Shown here: positions 6,318-14,285 of the stretch, in pieces
Numbering within the stretch: position 1 is the first letter of the stretch
Layout of the letters: every line of letters starts with the position of its first letter
Source: MGIIa-L3 sp038150305
Lineage (GTDB): Archaea > Thermoplasmatota > Poseidoniia > Poseidoniales > Poseidoniaceae
Direction: 5' to 3'
DNA length: 24,444 nt
Assembly (NCBI GenBank): GCA_038150305.1
Contig: JAYOTG010000027.1
Span: forward strand, 1-24,444
The notes under the pieces: generated by a model
What the model was told of the DNA's origin: nothing
What the model saw: only the letters and a program-made list of their open reading frames with translations
Database searches by the model: none
Position numbers and translations under genes: made by a program

Positions 6318-7265
6318 ATGCGCGCCGCGATGCTGGTGGCTTTGCTGCTGCTTCCGGCGCTTGCCGGTTGCCTTGAGGGGCCTCGCACGCCATCGGAAAT
6401 CGCGGCCGAAGAAGGGCTCATCGCGCCGCCTTGGGAGGTCGGTGATTGGTGGCTCTACACCTTCGTGACGCCAGAGTTCGGTGAGGATTCCGCCCGCCTT
6501 GTGGTGGCCGATGAGGACCCTGTTGACGGGCAGTGGATGCTTGGCATCTCCAGCGAACGTGAGGCCATGCGCCACGCGGTGGTCAACCACAACCCCTTCC
6601 TCGGCCGCGTCACCATGGACGCGCTGAGCGTGTACGAAAACGGTGAGGCGCAACGCGTCTTCTCCTTTCCCTTCGAGCGTGACGACACCTGGACCTTCAC
6701 GCTGTTTGCACAGGACTGGACCGCCACCACCACCCTGGTGGACCGCGGCGTCGCCACCGTGGTGGCCACTTCTGACGACGGCCATGACCTCCGCTACACC
6801 ATGGACGGCGGCGTCGGCTTCCTCCGTGATCTGACGTGGACGGACCCCGCCGGGGTGGACCGCCTGCGGATGGTGCTGGCCGGTTCCGGCGACAGCCATG
6901 AGGGCCAAGTCCACTTCCTGCGCGCCACCGATCTCTTCGCGGACGTCTACACCGACAGCGACGCCGAGTTCCGAGACAGCTTCCTCGACGAGGGTCATCC
7001 TTCCGGCGTCGGTTTTGACCGCTTGGTGTGGTACCTCGACGTGGACATCGCCGCCGGCGGGAGCGGCTCGTTGGTCCTGCGTGACCACACCAGCGCCTCG
7101 CCACTGAGCCGCGCTTGGGGTGCAGGATCTGCAGAGCGCGGCGCGGTGGGTTCCATCCCGTCCGTGTCGGGTGAATACCAGTTGACCGCGACCGTCCAGG
7201 GCGGTGGCTCCCATGTCGAGGTTCGCCTCGCGGGTGCCATTTCGCAGAGTTGGACGCTCGGGTGA
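6318..7265 (+). CDS. Predicted secreted lipoprotein, family unknown
   Basis: A 315-residue protein with a short signal peptide (MRAAMLVALLLLPALAGC) ending in a lipobox LAGC, so C18 would be lipid-modified and the mature protein tethered outside the membrane. The mature part has no further TM segment and is rich in beta-forming, Asp-rich stretches. It opens with WEVGDWWLYTF (about 40-50), then alternates short strands to a Gly/Ser-rich C-terminus. GGGGGTGAC immediately before the ATG at 6318 is a GGTGA-type Shine-Dalgarno. It starts 43 bases after hppA and ends 4 bases before the hydrolase gene, suggesting co-transcription with the latter. I do not recognise a named family; function unknown. 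Confidence 0.8.
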   Translation: MRAAMLVALLLLPALAGCLEGPRTPSEIAAEEGLIAPPWEVGDWWLYTFVTPEFGEDSARLVVADEDPVDGQWMLGISSEREAMRHAVVNHNPFLGRVTMDALSVYENGEAQRVFSFPFERDDTWTFTLFAQDWTATTTLVDRGVATVVATSDDGHDLRYTMDGGVGFLRDLTWTDPAGVDRLRMVLAGSGDSHEGQVHFLRATDLFADVYTDSDAEFRDSFLDEGHPSGVGFDRLVWYLDVDIAAGGSGSLVLRDHTSASPLSRAWGAGSAERGAVGSIPSVSGEYQLTATVQGGGSHVEVRLAGAISQSWTLG

Positions 7266-7269
7266 ACGC

Positions 7270-7902
7270 ATGCCGACCCTGCTGATGATGCACGGCATGA
7301 CCGGCACGGCTGACATGATGCGGCCTTTTGCCGAGGCCATTCTTCCAGAGGGCTGGACCCTACTCGTGCCCGAAGGTCGGTTCCCTCATCCCCGTCGGGG
7401 TTTCGCGTGGTGGCGGTACGAGGAATGGAGCGCTTCACCCACACGGCGTGCCAACTTGAGCCGCACGGAATTGTTCGACGTGGATGCCTCACTGGCGCAG
7501 CTGGAGCAGGAGGTTGCGCGGCACGCTCCTGCAGGTCCCTTGGTGGTTGGAGGCTTCAGCATGGGCGGGGCGATGGCCCAAGAGATGCTGCACCTCCCCC
7601 TCGCGGACCGCATCATTGGTGTCATCGCGCTCGGAACCCGGCTCATTCGGCCCATGGAACTCCGGCTTCGGCTGGAGGAACTCGAGCGAAAGCATCTCTT
7701 TTGGATGCACGGAGAGCGTGACGTGCGTGTACCGATCGAGGACGGATGGGCGATTGCACATTTGTTCGAAGACGCAGGTTGGGCCACCGAATTGATCGAA
7801 CACCCGAAGGGGCACATGATCCCAACCGAGCATCACGCCGCGGTCAAAGAGTGGTTGGAGGCCTTGGCGGACGGGTGGGACGCAGCCACTCAGGCCAAGT
7901 AA
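7270..7902 (+). CDS. Serine alpha/beta hydrolase (carboxylesterase/dienelactone hydrolase-like)
   Basis: A 210-residue single-domain alpha/beta hydrolase. The nucleophile elbow is GFSMGG (95-100, S97). Asp is probably D151 in HGERDVRVP, and His is H182 in HPKGHMIP, giving the Ser-Asp-His order and spacing of phospholipase/carboxylesterase (YpfH-like) enzymes. The N-terminal LLMMHGMTG supplies the oxyanion-hole strand. No signal peptide, so it is cytosolic. Substrate is unknown; short acyl esters or thioesters are likely. The ATG at 7270 follows the lipoprotein stop by 4 bases and the GGTGA at 7261-7265 contains that stop, so translation is probably coupled. Its 3' end overlaps the convergent glutaredoxin gene by 13 bases. 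Confidence 0.87.
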   Translation: MPTLLMMHGMTGTADMMRPFAEAILPEGWTLLVPEGRFPHPRRGFAWWRYEEWSASPTRRANLSRTELFDVDASLAQLEQEVARHAPAGPLVVGGFSMGGAMAQEMLHLPLADRIIGVIALGTRLIRPMELRLRLEELERKHLFWMHGERDVRVPIEDGWAIAHLFEDAGWATELIEHPKGHMIPTEHHAAVKEWLEALADGWDAATQAK

Positions 7903-8162
7903 CGGCTGGTTTCGTCAAACCCACCGATGAACATCGGCTGCTCGCCACGGAGATCGAGGATAACGGGGACCGTCCTGTGGCCGGTTTCCCTGACCACCTG
8001 CGCTTGCATGTCGCGTTCGCGGTCGAAGTTGATCTCCCTGTACGAGAGCCCCTTGCTCGCAAACAGGCGCTTGGCGGCCACGCAGTAGGGGCAGAAGGTG
8101 CTGGTGTACATCAGGAAATCCTCATCCGTCTCGCTGGCGTGCTGCAGCACAAGGTCGTCCAT
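7890..8162 (-). CDS. Glutaredoxin
   Basis: A 90-residue thioredoxin-fold protein of normal glutaredoxin length. The dithiol active site is CPYC (24-27) after the strand FLMYTSTF. The cis-proline motif is TVPVI (64-68), and the GGFDE segment (80-84) is the usual glutathione/thiol-binding turn. It would reduce protein disulfides or mixed disulfides; which low-molecular thiol reduces it here is unknown. The ATG at 8162 is chosen because the in-frame upstream residues (to a GTG at 8234) do not resemble the family and run to the divergent FMN reductase start. It converges on the hydrolase gene with overlapping ends. Proximity to FMN reductase, MsrA and pirin genes fits a redox-repair neighbourhood. 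Confidence 0.9.
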   Translation of the reverse strand: MDDLVLQHASETDEDFLMYTSTFCPYCVAAKRLFASKGLSYREINFDRERDMQAQVVRETGHRTVPVILDLRGEQPMFIGGFDETSRYLA

Positions 8163-8239
8163 GGTCCCCGCCAGCGCCGGTGTTTCTTGAACCCTGAGTC
8201 CGGGCGACCTTTCAAGGACCGAAGCCCCAAGCACAGCGC

Positions 8240-8743
8240 ATGGCCGCCATCGCGATCATCGCCGCAACCAGCGACCGAAACCTTGCCCTCGCTCAACGCT
8301 TTGCGGAGGTGCTGGAAGCAGACGGTCATGGCGCCGACGTGATCGAACTGGCCGGCATGGACTTGCCGATCTTCACCACGTCACACTCCAAGGAACACGG
8401 TGCTCCCGACGATTTGGACGCGCTGTGGTCCCGCTTGGAAGCGGCCGACGGCTGGTTGGTGTGCGCTCCGGAGTACAACGGTTCAACACCGCCAACCTTG
8501 GTCAACGCCATCACCTGGCTCTCCACCCGCTGGCAAGATTTCCGCGCCCTGTTTAACGGGCGGCCCGTGGCTCTGGCGACCTCCTCCGGGGGCGGTGGGG
8601 AGTACATCATCACCGCGATGCGCAACCAATTCCTCTTCCTTGGATGCGACGTCGTCGGGCGCTCGACCATCGAGAAGAAGGGCGAAGACGCTCGGCAGGA
8701 GAGCCTCGAGGACGTCGCCCGCCGGTTGACCAACCTGTGTTGA
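8240..8743 (+). CDS. NAD(P)H-dependent FMN reductase-like flavoprotein
   Basis: A 167-residue flavodoxin-like protein of the NADPH-dependent FMN reductase family. The first strand and phosphate loop are AAIAIIAATSDRN (2-14). The hallmark APEYNGSTPPTLVNAITWLS (76-95) is nearly canonical (PEYNGSxPxxLKNAIDW). The following ALATSSGGGG (111-120) is the second flavin-contact loop. It would bind FMN and transfer hydride equivalents from NAD(P)H to a flavin, quinone or other acceptor. The ATG at 8240 leaves 77 bases to the divergent glutaredoxin start. Its stop is 1 base from the convergent msrA stop. No strong Shine-Dalgarno is visible. Confidence 0.88.
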   Translation: MAAIAIIAATSDRNLALAQRFAEVLEADGHGADVIELAGMDLPIFTTSHSKEHGAPDDLDALWSRLEAADGWLVCAPEYNGSTPPTLVNAITWLSTRWQDFRALFNGRPVALATSSGGGGEYIITAMRNQFLFLGCDVVGRSTIEKKGEDARQESLEDVARRLTNLC

Positions 8744-8744
8744 A

Positions 8745-9275
8745 TCAACGCTCGAACAAGGCAGCGTGCTTGGCCCGCACCTTGTTGACCTTCGGGGCCA
8801 CCACGAAGCCGCAATACGGATTCTGTGGGTTGTTGGCGAAGTAGTCATGATGCACGGCCTCTGCTGTCCAGAACCGGTGGTCGCCGAGGTCTTCCACCAC
8901 GGTCACGATCGCCTCGTCGTACCATGTTGAGACGTCGCCGAGGACCGCTTCGAGGGAGGCGCGTTCCTTCTCACCGTCGACGAAGACGATGCTCCTGTAT
9001 TGGGGTCCCACGTCGTTCCCTTGGCGGTTCAGTTGCGTCGGGTCGTGGGCTGTGAAGAACACGCGAAGCATGGTGCCGTGGTCAATGACGTCGGTGTCGT
9101 ACTCGAATTCCACCACTTCAGCGTGGCCGGTGCGCTTGCCGCAGACCTGCTCGTAGGTGGGGTGCTCAACATGGCCTCCTGCATAGCCAGGCCGAGCCGC
9201 AAGCACGCCTTTCAGGTCCTTCATCGCCGCTTCGATGCACCAGAAGCATCCTCCACCAACCACGAGTTTCGCCAT
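8745..9275 (-). CDS. msrA: Peptide methionine sulfoxide reductase MsrA
   Basis: A 176-residue MsrA of typical length. The catalytic GCFWC motif is at 9-13 (C10 nucleophile). The family signature continues with RPGYAGG (28-34), PTYEQVCGKRTGHAEVVEFEYD (39-60), and FFTAHDPTQLNRQGNDVGPQYRS (73-95). C155 near the C-terminus (NPYCGFVVAPK) is the likely resolving Cys. It reduces the S-epimer of methionine sulfoxide in oxidised proteins. The ATG at 9275 is preceded by AGGTGAT, a strong match to the archaeal anti-Shine-Dalgarno complement, which decides this start over an upstream one. It is divergent from the pirin gene across 71 bases that hold a dyad and a TATA element. Confidence 0.96.
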   Translation of the reverse strand: MAKLVVGGGCFWCIEAAMKDLKGVLAARPGYAGGHVEHPTYEQVCGKRTGHAEVVEFEYDTDVIDHGTMLRVFFTAHDPTQLNRQGNDVGPQYRSIVFVDGEKERASLEAVLGDVSTWYDEAIVTVVEDLGDHRFWTAEAVHHDYFANNPQNPYCGFVVAPKVNKVRAKHAALFER

Positions 9276-9281
9276 GGTATC

Positions 9282-9297
9282 ACCTGCAGTTGCAGGT
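9282..9297. promoter_or_regulatory. Dyad (7-bp arms) in the msrA/pirin divergent promoter
   Basis: ACCTGCA-GT-TGCAGGT is a perfect inverted repeat with a 2-base centre. It sits 7 bases upstream of the msrA ATG and its right end runs into the TATATG at 9297-9302. A protein bound here would block the TATA box. The left arm also supplies the msrA Shine-Dalgarno on the other strand, so the dyad is partly explained by that site. Confidence 0.4.
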
Positions 9298-9304
9298 ATA
9301 TGGG
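9294..9304 (+). promoter_or_regulatory. Candidate TATA box between msrA and pirin
   Basis: AGGTATATGGG is the only TATA-like block in this gap. In the plus direction it predicts a start of transcription near 9324, giving the pirin mRNA a leader of about 23 bases. Read on the minus strand (CATATA) it lies about 25 bases before the msrA ATG. Confidence 0.4.
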
Positions 9305-9346
9305 ACGTGTGCAAGCCATCATAGACGTCCTTTCAGACGTGAACCC

Positions 9347-10186
9347 ATGACACGTACCGTCCGTACCACCATCCCCACGCGAACGGTCCGAGAAGGCGGT
9401 GGCTTCCTCGTGCGCCGTCCTGCAGCCATGGGGGCCATGATGAGCCCGTTTTTGTTGCTGGACGAGATGGGCCCTGTGGACTACGGTCCGGGCGAAGCGG
9501 TGGGCGCACCGTCCCATCCCCATCGCGGCTTTGAGACGGTGACCTACCTGCTCGACGGCTGCATGGTCCACGAGGACTCCGCCGGCAACAGCGGAACCCT
9601 TCGGCCGGGCGACGTGCAATGGATGACCGCCGGCCGAGGCGTCATCCACAGCGAGCTGCCTCACGAGGACGTCATGCGAGACGGTGGACGAAGCCATGGG
9701 TTCCAGATCTGGGTGAACTTGCCTGCTGAACACAAGATGATGGCGCCGCGCTATCAAGACGTGCCGTCCGCCTCCATTCCCGAGGTCACCTCTGAGGACG
9801 GGTCGGTGTGGGCCAAAGTCATCGCAGGTGCGTGCCTTGGTGCAGAAGCGGTCATCGACACGGTGCTCCCCATCACCTACCTGCACCTACGGCTGAAGCC
9901 TGGTGCGCGTTTGGAGCAGCCCATCGACGATGACCTCAACGGGATGCTGTACGTCTTTGGTGGCGATCTGCACGTCGGGCAACGTCGCGTTGAAGATGGG
10001 CAATTGGCCTTGCTGACCCCCGGCCCGTCCGTGCACCTTGAGGCCGGTGATGCCGGTGCGGAGCTGTTGGTGCTGGCAGGCCCAAACCTCGACGAGCCCA
10101 TTGCAAGGTACGGGCCCTTCGTGATGAACACGGAAGAGGAAATCGTCCAAGCCATCCAAGACTACAACGCTGGGCGTCTCGCCTGA
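9347..10186 (+). CDS. Pirin family bicupin
   Basis: A 279-residue pirin-like protein. The N-terminal cupin has the full metal site: HPHRGFETVTYLLDG (57-71; H57, H59) and GDVQWMTAGRGVIHSE (88-103; H101, E103). A second, metal-free-looking cupin follows at about 180-260 (YLHLRLKPG, LYVFGGDL). Pirins bind Fe(II) or other metals; some are quercetin 2,3-dioxygenases and human pirin is a redox-sensing transcription cofactor, so the substrate here is open. The ATG at 9347 places the conserved RTVRTTIPTRTV opening at the N-terminus. Divergence from msrA across a shared promoter suggests an oxidative-stress role, by inference. Confidence 0.92.
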   Translation: MTRTVRTTIPTRTVREGGGFLVRRPAAMGAMMSPFLLLDEMGPVDYGPGEAVGAPSHPHRGFETVTYLLDGCMVHEDSAGNSGTLRPGDVQWMTAGRGVIHSELPHEDVMRDGGRSHGFQIWVNLPAEHKMMAPRYQDVPSASIPEVTSEDGSVWAKVIAGACLGAEAVIDTVLPITYLHLRLKPGARLEQPIDDDLNGMLYVFGGDLHVGQRRVEDGQLALLTPGPSVHLEAGDAGAELLVLAGPNLDEPIARYGPFVMNTEEEIVQAIQDYNAGRLA

Positions 10187-10240
10187 AGGGTCCGGGTCTT
10201 CCTCTCGACCGCATGAACGGCTCGTTGGCGGCTTGTTTCG

Positions 10241-10256
10241 GTAGAAGCGTTATACC
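10241..10256 (+). promoter_or_regulatory. BRE/TATA promoter giving a probably leaderless mRNA
   Basis: GTAGAAGCGTTATACC has a purine-rich block followed by a TATA element (TTATACC, centre about 10253). The distance to the ATG at 10278 is 25 bases, so transcription should begin at or next to the start codon. No Shine-Dalgarno precedes the gene, consistent with this. Confidence 0.5.
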
Positions 10257-10277
10257 GTCAATGACTGAATTGCCTGC

Positions 10278-13200
10278 ATGACTCAGGCTGCACCGCACGA
10301 AGCACCTTCCGCACTTGAGGTGGTTCAGCAGAACACGCTCTCGCGAACTTCGGTTGGCCTGCAACCCGTTGCCGTTCAACGCAACGAGGCACTGGAGCGC
10401 TTTTCTCAGGTCATCATGTACGGTGTTGCCCTGCTGTTCATCTGGGGCGGTATCCTCTCCTTGGCCTTCGCTGAGGGCGCATCAGAACTCAACTTTCTCG
10501 CCCTGCTGATCGGCGGTGGTGTGTCTTCGGCCATGGCGATGTTCATGATCGAAATTCGGGTCCGTGGGGGCCAGTCATCGCTGGATCAACCGCAAGGCTA
10601 CTTGCTCGGGTTGGCCTTCTTTTTCATGGCCATTGGGATGCTGTGGGGCACGCGTTTCCTTGCCGGTTGGCTCAGTGCAGATCCGATCAACCTCAACGTC
10701 TTCGTGGAGGGCAATTCAAGCGGTCCGTGGTCCATTGATGCTCAAAATTGGCGGGCCGGACCGAACACCATCCTCCTCCAAACGGTCGGGACCGTCGCCT
10801 TGGTCTTGGCCCAGCGCCGTCTCTTGTCCCGTTACACCGGCGCGTTGGACCTTGCGTGGGCCGTGATGGTCTTCTCTCCCATCGCGTTGCTGTGGGTGGG
10901 CATCGGCACCTGGACGCACTGGTCTGGCGAGGCCTTTGGTTGGCAACTCGGTCTGGCCATGATCGTGTTGTGTGGCCTGTCGATGCACATGAGCGTCCAG
11001 TCTGACGTCTCCTACACCTTTGTCATCTCGGCCATCACGACAAGCCTGCTTCCGCTGGTCTACCAACTCAACCTCGACGAGGTGGTCGTCGATGGAAGCG
11101 AACAACTCGCCGCAATCAGCATGCTCATTCCGCTCATTTTCCTCCAAGGCTGGTTTGCCAAAGACGCCCGATTACGCCGAGAGTTGGTGGAAAGCATCTC
11201 TTGGGCGATGGTGGGCATCGTCGTGTTCGTGATGCTGCTCCTCTTCCCGTGGGACGGCACAACGAACGGTGCCCATCTGGTCTTCCTCGATTACACCGTT
11301 TCGAGCGTCCTCGGTGCACAAGCGGCGGAAATCTTGACGCCCGGTGCGCTGCTGTGGGGCGCCTTGCTCTTTGGCTACTTCCCGGCCGTTCACGCACGAC
11401 GAACGCCCGCGATGCCCATCCTCCTCGCGGCAACCCTCTGGACTTTTTCAGGGGATGCCGCGGACGTCCCGTGGCTAATCGCCATCACCACGGCGGTGTA
11501 CATGCTTGGCTACGCCGACGCAACACGGCCCTGGGTGGCCCAAGCCACCATGGCGGCCCTCGCCCTTTCAGCGGTGATTCGAGGTACGCTTGTGGACGCC
11601 GAACTGCTTGATGCTGCGCAGATCACGGACGAGATGCTGCCGGGCATCGTCCCCGCAGCCTTGCTCATGCTGGCCTTCCTGGGCAAACAACGCGGGCTCC
11701 TGCCTTCCCTCGCTCCAGTGGCCGTTATCGCCCTCATTGTCGTCACCCCGACCTTTGCGGATTTGTTGGGCGAAAGCGCCGTGCTCGGGTGGATTGTGGC
11801 GCTCTTGCCCCTCGTCATGTGGCAAATCGACCTTCGGAAACTGGCGTCCAGCGACGTGTCCGAGCTCGCCTCGGTGTCGTACCAAGGCGCGGTGGCCATG
11901 CTGGTGCCGGCGGTGCTTGCGTCCACGGGTCGCCTGACCCTTGGTGAGGGCACAGACACCGAAGTGCTGTTGCTGGTGGCGACCATGTTGTACGGCTTGT
12001 CGCTGGTCGAACGTTCCAGTCAGGTCGGCCTCGGTGGTATGATTGCCTATTTCGGGACAGGTGGCCGACCAGCCGAGGATGAAACCGATGCCATCGAAGC
12101 CGGGACGCCGCTCGACCAAGTTGGGCTCATGCTCTCCATCGTGATGATGGCGCAAGCCGCGGGAGGCCTTGAGCAGGAGCTGCTCAGGTTGCTGTTCCCC
12201 GTGCTGCCCTTCCTCCTTCTGCTCGGTGAAGCGCTTCGAATGGAACGCATCACCTCGAGCGACCGTGCCTACGGATTGGTCGTGGTGTTGCTGCTGGTCC
12301 TGTGGCCCATCCTCAGCGGCGACATCCATGCTCGGGAGGACATCACCGGCCAACTCTTCCTTGAACTGTGGGTGTGGGAAATCAGCCTCCTTGCTGTGCC
12401 GATGGTGGTGCTGGCGATGAAGCGCAAGGATTTCGTCTACGACAGCGTTGACCTCGATCGACTTACGCTTGTTCTTCTCTTGATGCTGGCTTCCCTCGAC
12501 CTGTACATCGGTTTGCGGATGCCCCTTCTGTTTGCGGTCGTCGCTTGGCTCGCCCACCGCCATGGACGGGACGCTATTCTGGCCCTCGCTCCACTCATCT
12601 GGTTCCTCAACCCGTTCACGGCGAACGAATCCTTCCTGTTCACCCGAACAGCCTCGTTCATTGAGGACGTTGGCCTGCCGTTCAACGAACTGCTCGGGCT
12701 GAACAGCATCGTTGGCGTGCTGCTCATCGCCACCATGGTGGAGCCCGTTCGCGCTTCCATCATGGCCCGGCGTGCGGGCGAAGCGAACGCCGGTGGCGGA
12801 ATGGCCACGGCGTGGATGCTCTTCGGCATCGTCGTCCTCGTGCCCGACATCATCTGGGCTGGAGCCTCGGTCATTGGGATCCTCATCCTTCGTCAGTGGT
12901 GGTTTGGCCGTCCAGACGCGGTGGTCTGGTTGCACGTCGCCTTGCTGCTTTGGCTCCTGATTTTCTTGCCCACCACGATGGATTCAGCCGGAGATGCCGT
13001 GCAGGTCGCCTGCGCCACCGTTGGCATCCTGGCCATGCTGTTCACCTTTGGCCAAGACGCCATCATCTTCCGGTACACGGCCCCGTTGGACGCAGAGGCC
13101 CCTCTTCCGAAGGGGGAGTTTGATTTCTCGAGCGAGAAGGGGCGTCACAACATCACCCAATCCCTCGAAGTTGGCAGCATCGTGCTGCTGCTCTGCACGC

Positions 13201-14216
13201 CGACCTTTGCGCTCGGCCTTGGTCACCTCGCGGGTGCAGTCCTCGGGACACGGCAACTCCTTCGTCGCCCCACCGACGTTCGACTGGGCATCATCCCCGT
13301 GCTTCACGCCTTGGCCGCAGCCGTGGTCGTGAACACCTTGACCGTCGGCGCCGCAGACACCACGTTCCTTTCCGGCGTTGTGCTCGGTGTGGAGGCCGCG
13401 GTGCTGTTGCTGATCGGCATGACCCGAAGCGATCCCGTCACCGCTTGGTTGGACGGATTTGCTCCGGACGTGGAACGTTCACGTGACACCATGGGCATCC
13501 TAGGGTTGGGCTACTTGCTCGCGTCAATCTTGATGCTGTTCGCGGGTGCAGACACGTGGACCTTCAGGCTCCTGTTGATTGCCCTCATTTGCCTCAGCCT
13601 CGGCATCAACGGCTTTGGTGCAGGCGGAGCATCATGGCAGCGTGCCATTGGAATCTACGGCGGTTTGATCGCCCTGATCGGCCTCTCCTTGACCATCGAA
13701 GGCAGCAACGCCGGCTTCTGGCGCGCGGTCCTCTTCCTCGTCATCGGTATGATTGCTTTCGGGTTTGGGACCCTCTACCTCCAACGTCAGGGCGGCCCCT
13801 CGGGCGTGTTGGAAGCCACAGAGGTGGAGATGCACATGGTCCAAGGCGGGGCGACCTATGGAGGGACGGTGCAAGCCGCCCCCGCCTCTTTGCTTGAGCA
13901 AACTCCTGCGCCGGTCACCAGCCAAGCGGACCTTGACGCGATTGAGGTCGAGGATGCTGCTCACGAGGAGGACACAGAGGCGGCCGCCGTTGAGGCATCC
14001 AGCGAAACGTCCGAAGCGTTGGCTGACGCACCAGAAGCGGACCTCGAAGAGGCTCCAGCAGCCACGCCATTGGACGACATGATGGACTTGCTCATCGACG
14101 ATGCGATGCGCGTTCGCTTGCACGCAGCCATCCGAAACACCCCTCACGAAGGCTTCCGACCGACCTTGAAAATCACCGAGCGCGGTGAAGTCATGCTGGA
14201 ATTCCTTCCCATCTGA
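10278..14216 (+). CDS. Giant polytopic membrane protein (about 35 TM), family unknown
   Basis: A 1312-residue protein. After a polar N-terminus of about 42 residues, nearly continuous hydrophobic helices run to about residue 1170; I count roughly 33-36, separated by short loops. The longest polar loops are near 590-610 (GGRPAEDETDAIEAGTP) and 935-960 (EAPLPKGEFDFSSEKGRHN). A cytosolic-looking tail follows: an Ala/Glu-rich linker (about 1195-1262), then a compact end domain of about 50 residues (from PLDDMMDLLIDDAM to EVMLEFLPI). No ATPase, protease, glycosyltransferase or transporter motif is evident. The many-helix layout is loosely reminiscent of bacterial DUF2339-type proteins, but I cannot assert homology. 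It stands alone between pirin and a tRNA. The ATG at 10278 is supported by the TATA spacing. Confidence 0.85.
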   Translation: MTQAAPHEAPSALEVVQQNTLSRTSVGLQPVAVQRNEALERFSQVIMYGVALLFIWGGILSLAFAEGASELNFLALLIGGGVSSAMAMFMIEIRVRGGQSSLDQPQGYLLGLAFFFMAIGMLWGTRFLAGWLSADPINLNVFVEGNSSGPWSIDAQNWRAGPNTILLQTVGTVALVLAQRRLLSRYTGALDLAWAVMVFSPIALLWVGIGTWTHWSGEAFGWQLGLAMIVLCGLSMHMSVQSDVSYTFVISAITTSLLPLVYQLNLDEVVVDGSEQLAAISMLIPLIFLQGWFAKDARLRRELVESISWAMVGIVVFVMLLLFPWDGTTNGAHLVFLDYTVSSVLGAQAAEILTPGALLWGALLFGYFPAVHARRTPAMPILLAATLWTFSGDAADVPWLIAITTAVYMLGYADATRPWVAQATMAALALSAVIRGTLVDAELLDAAQITDEMLPGIVPAALLMLAFLGKQRGLLPSLAPVAVIALIVVTPTFADLLGESAVLGWIVALLPLVMWQIDLRKLASSDVSELASVSYQGAVAMLVPAVLASTGRLTLGEGTDTEVLLLVATMLYGLSLVERSSQVGLGGMIAYFGTGGRPAEDETDAIEAGTPLDQVGLMLSIVMMAQAAGGLEQELLRLLFPVLPFLLLLGEALRMERITSSDRAYGLVVVLLLVLWPILSGDIHAREDITGQLFLELWVWEISLLAVPMVVLAMKRKDFVYDSVDLDRLTLVLLLMLASLDLYIGLRMPLLFAVVAWLAHRHGRDAILALAPLIWFLNPFTANESFLFTRTASFIEDVGLPFNELLGLNSIVGVLLIATMVEPVRASIMARRAGEANAGGGMATAWMLFGIVVLVPDIIWAGASVIGILILRQWWFGRPDAVVWLHVALLLWLLIFLPTTMDSAGDAVQVACATVGILAMLFTFGQDAIIFRYTAPLDAEAPLPKGEFDFSSEKGRHNITQSLEVGSIVLLLCTPTFALGLGHLAGAVLGTRQLLRRPTDVRLGIIPVLHALAAAVVVNTLTVGAADTTFLSGVVLGVEAAVLLLIGMTRSDPVTAWLDGFAPDVERSRDTMGILGLGYLLASILMLFAGADTWTFRLLLIALICLSLGINGFGAGGASWQRAIGIYGGLIALIGLSLTIEGSNAGFWRAVLFLVIGMIAFGFGTLYLQRQGGPSGVLEATEVEMHMVQGGATYGGTVQAAPASLLEQTPAPVTSQADLDAIEVEDAAHEEDTEAAAVEASSETSEALADAPEADLEEAPAATPLDDMMDLLIDDAMRVRLHAAIRNTPHEGFRPTLKITERGEVMLEFLPI

Positions 14217-14250
14217 GGGCAGCGCGTCGAGCCATCACGCGGTACTTGAA

Positions 14251-14267
14251 CGGCCCAAAATGGGCCG
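14251..14267. terminator. Hairpin between convergent membrane-protein gene and tRNA
   Basis: CGGCCCA-AAA-TGGGCCG forms a perfect 7-bp stem with a 3-base loop. It lies 34 bases after the stop of the plus-strand gene and 18 bases beyond the tRNA 3' end on the minus strand, so it could end or protect transcripts from both sides. There is no T-tract on either strand. Confidence 0.4.
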
Positions 14268-14285
14268 CAGTCTACGTTTGAGAAG

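Noticed and set aside
4133..6421. A 762-codon open frame antisense to the pyrophosphatase gene
   Set aside because: Its translation is His/Gly/Asp/Glu-rich low-complexity sequence with no domain, and it mirrors hppA codon usage. Long antisense frames are expected opposite GC-rich genes with strong third-position bias.
9322..9340. Direct repeat AGACGT (two copies, 13 bases apart) upstream of pirin
   Set aside because: Six-base repeats at this distance are common by chance and nothing else supports a regulatory role.
10261..10281. Six-codon upstream frame (MTELPA) whose stop overlaps the giant membrane protein ATG as ATGA
   Set aside because: TATA spacing puts the transcription start at about 10278, after this frame begins, and it has no Shine-Dalgarno. 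It is probably not on the mRNA.
11568..12935. A 455-codon antisense frame within the giant membrane protein gene
   Set aside because: It is rich in Gln, His and charged residues, as expected for the complement of codons for hydrophobic residues, and has no start signals.
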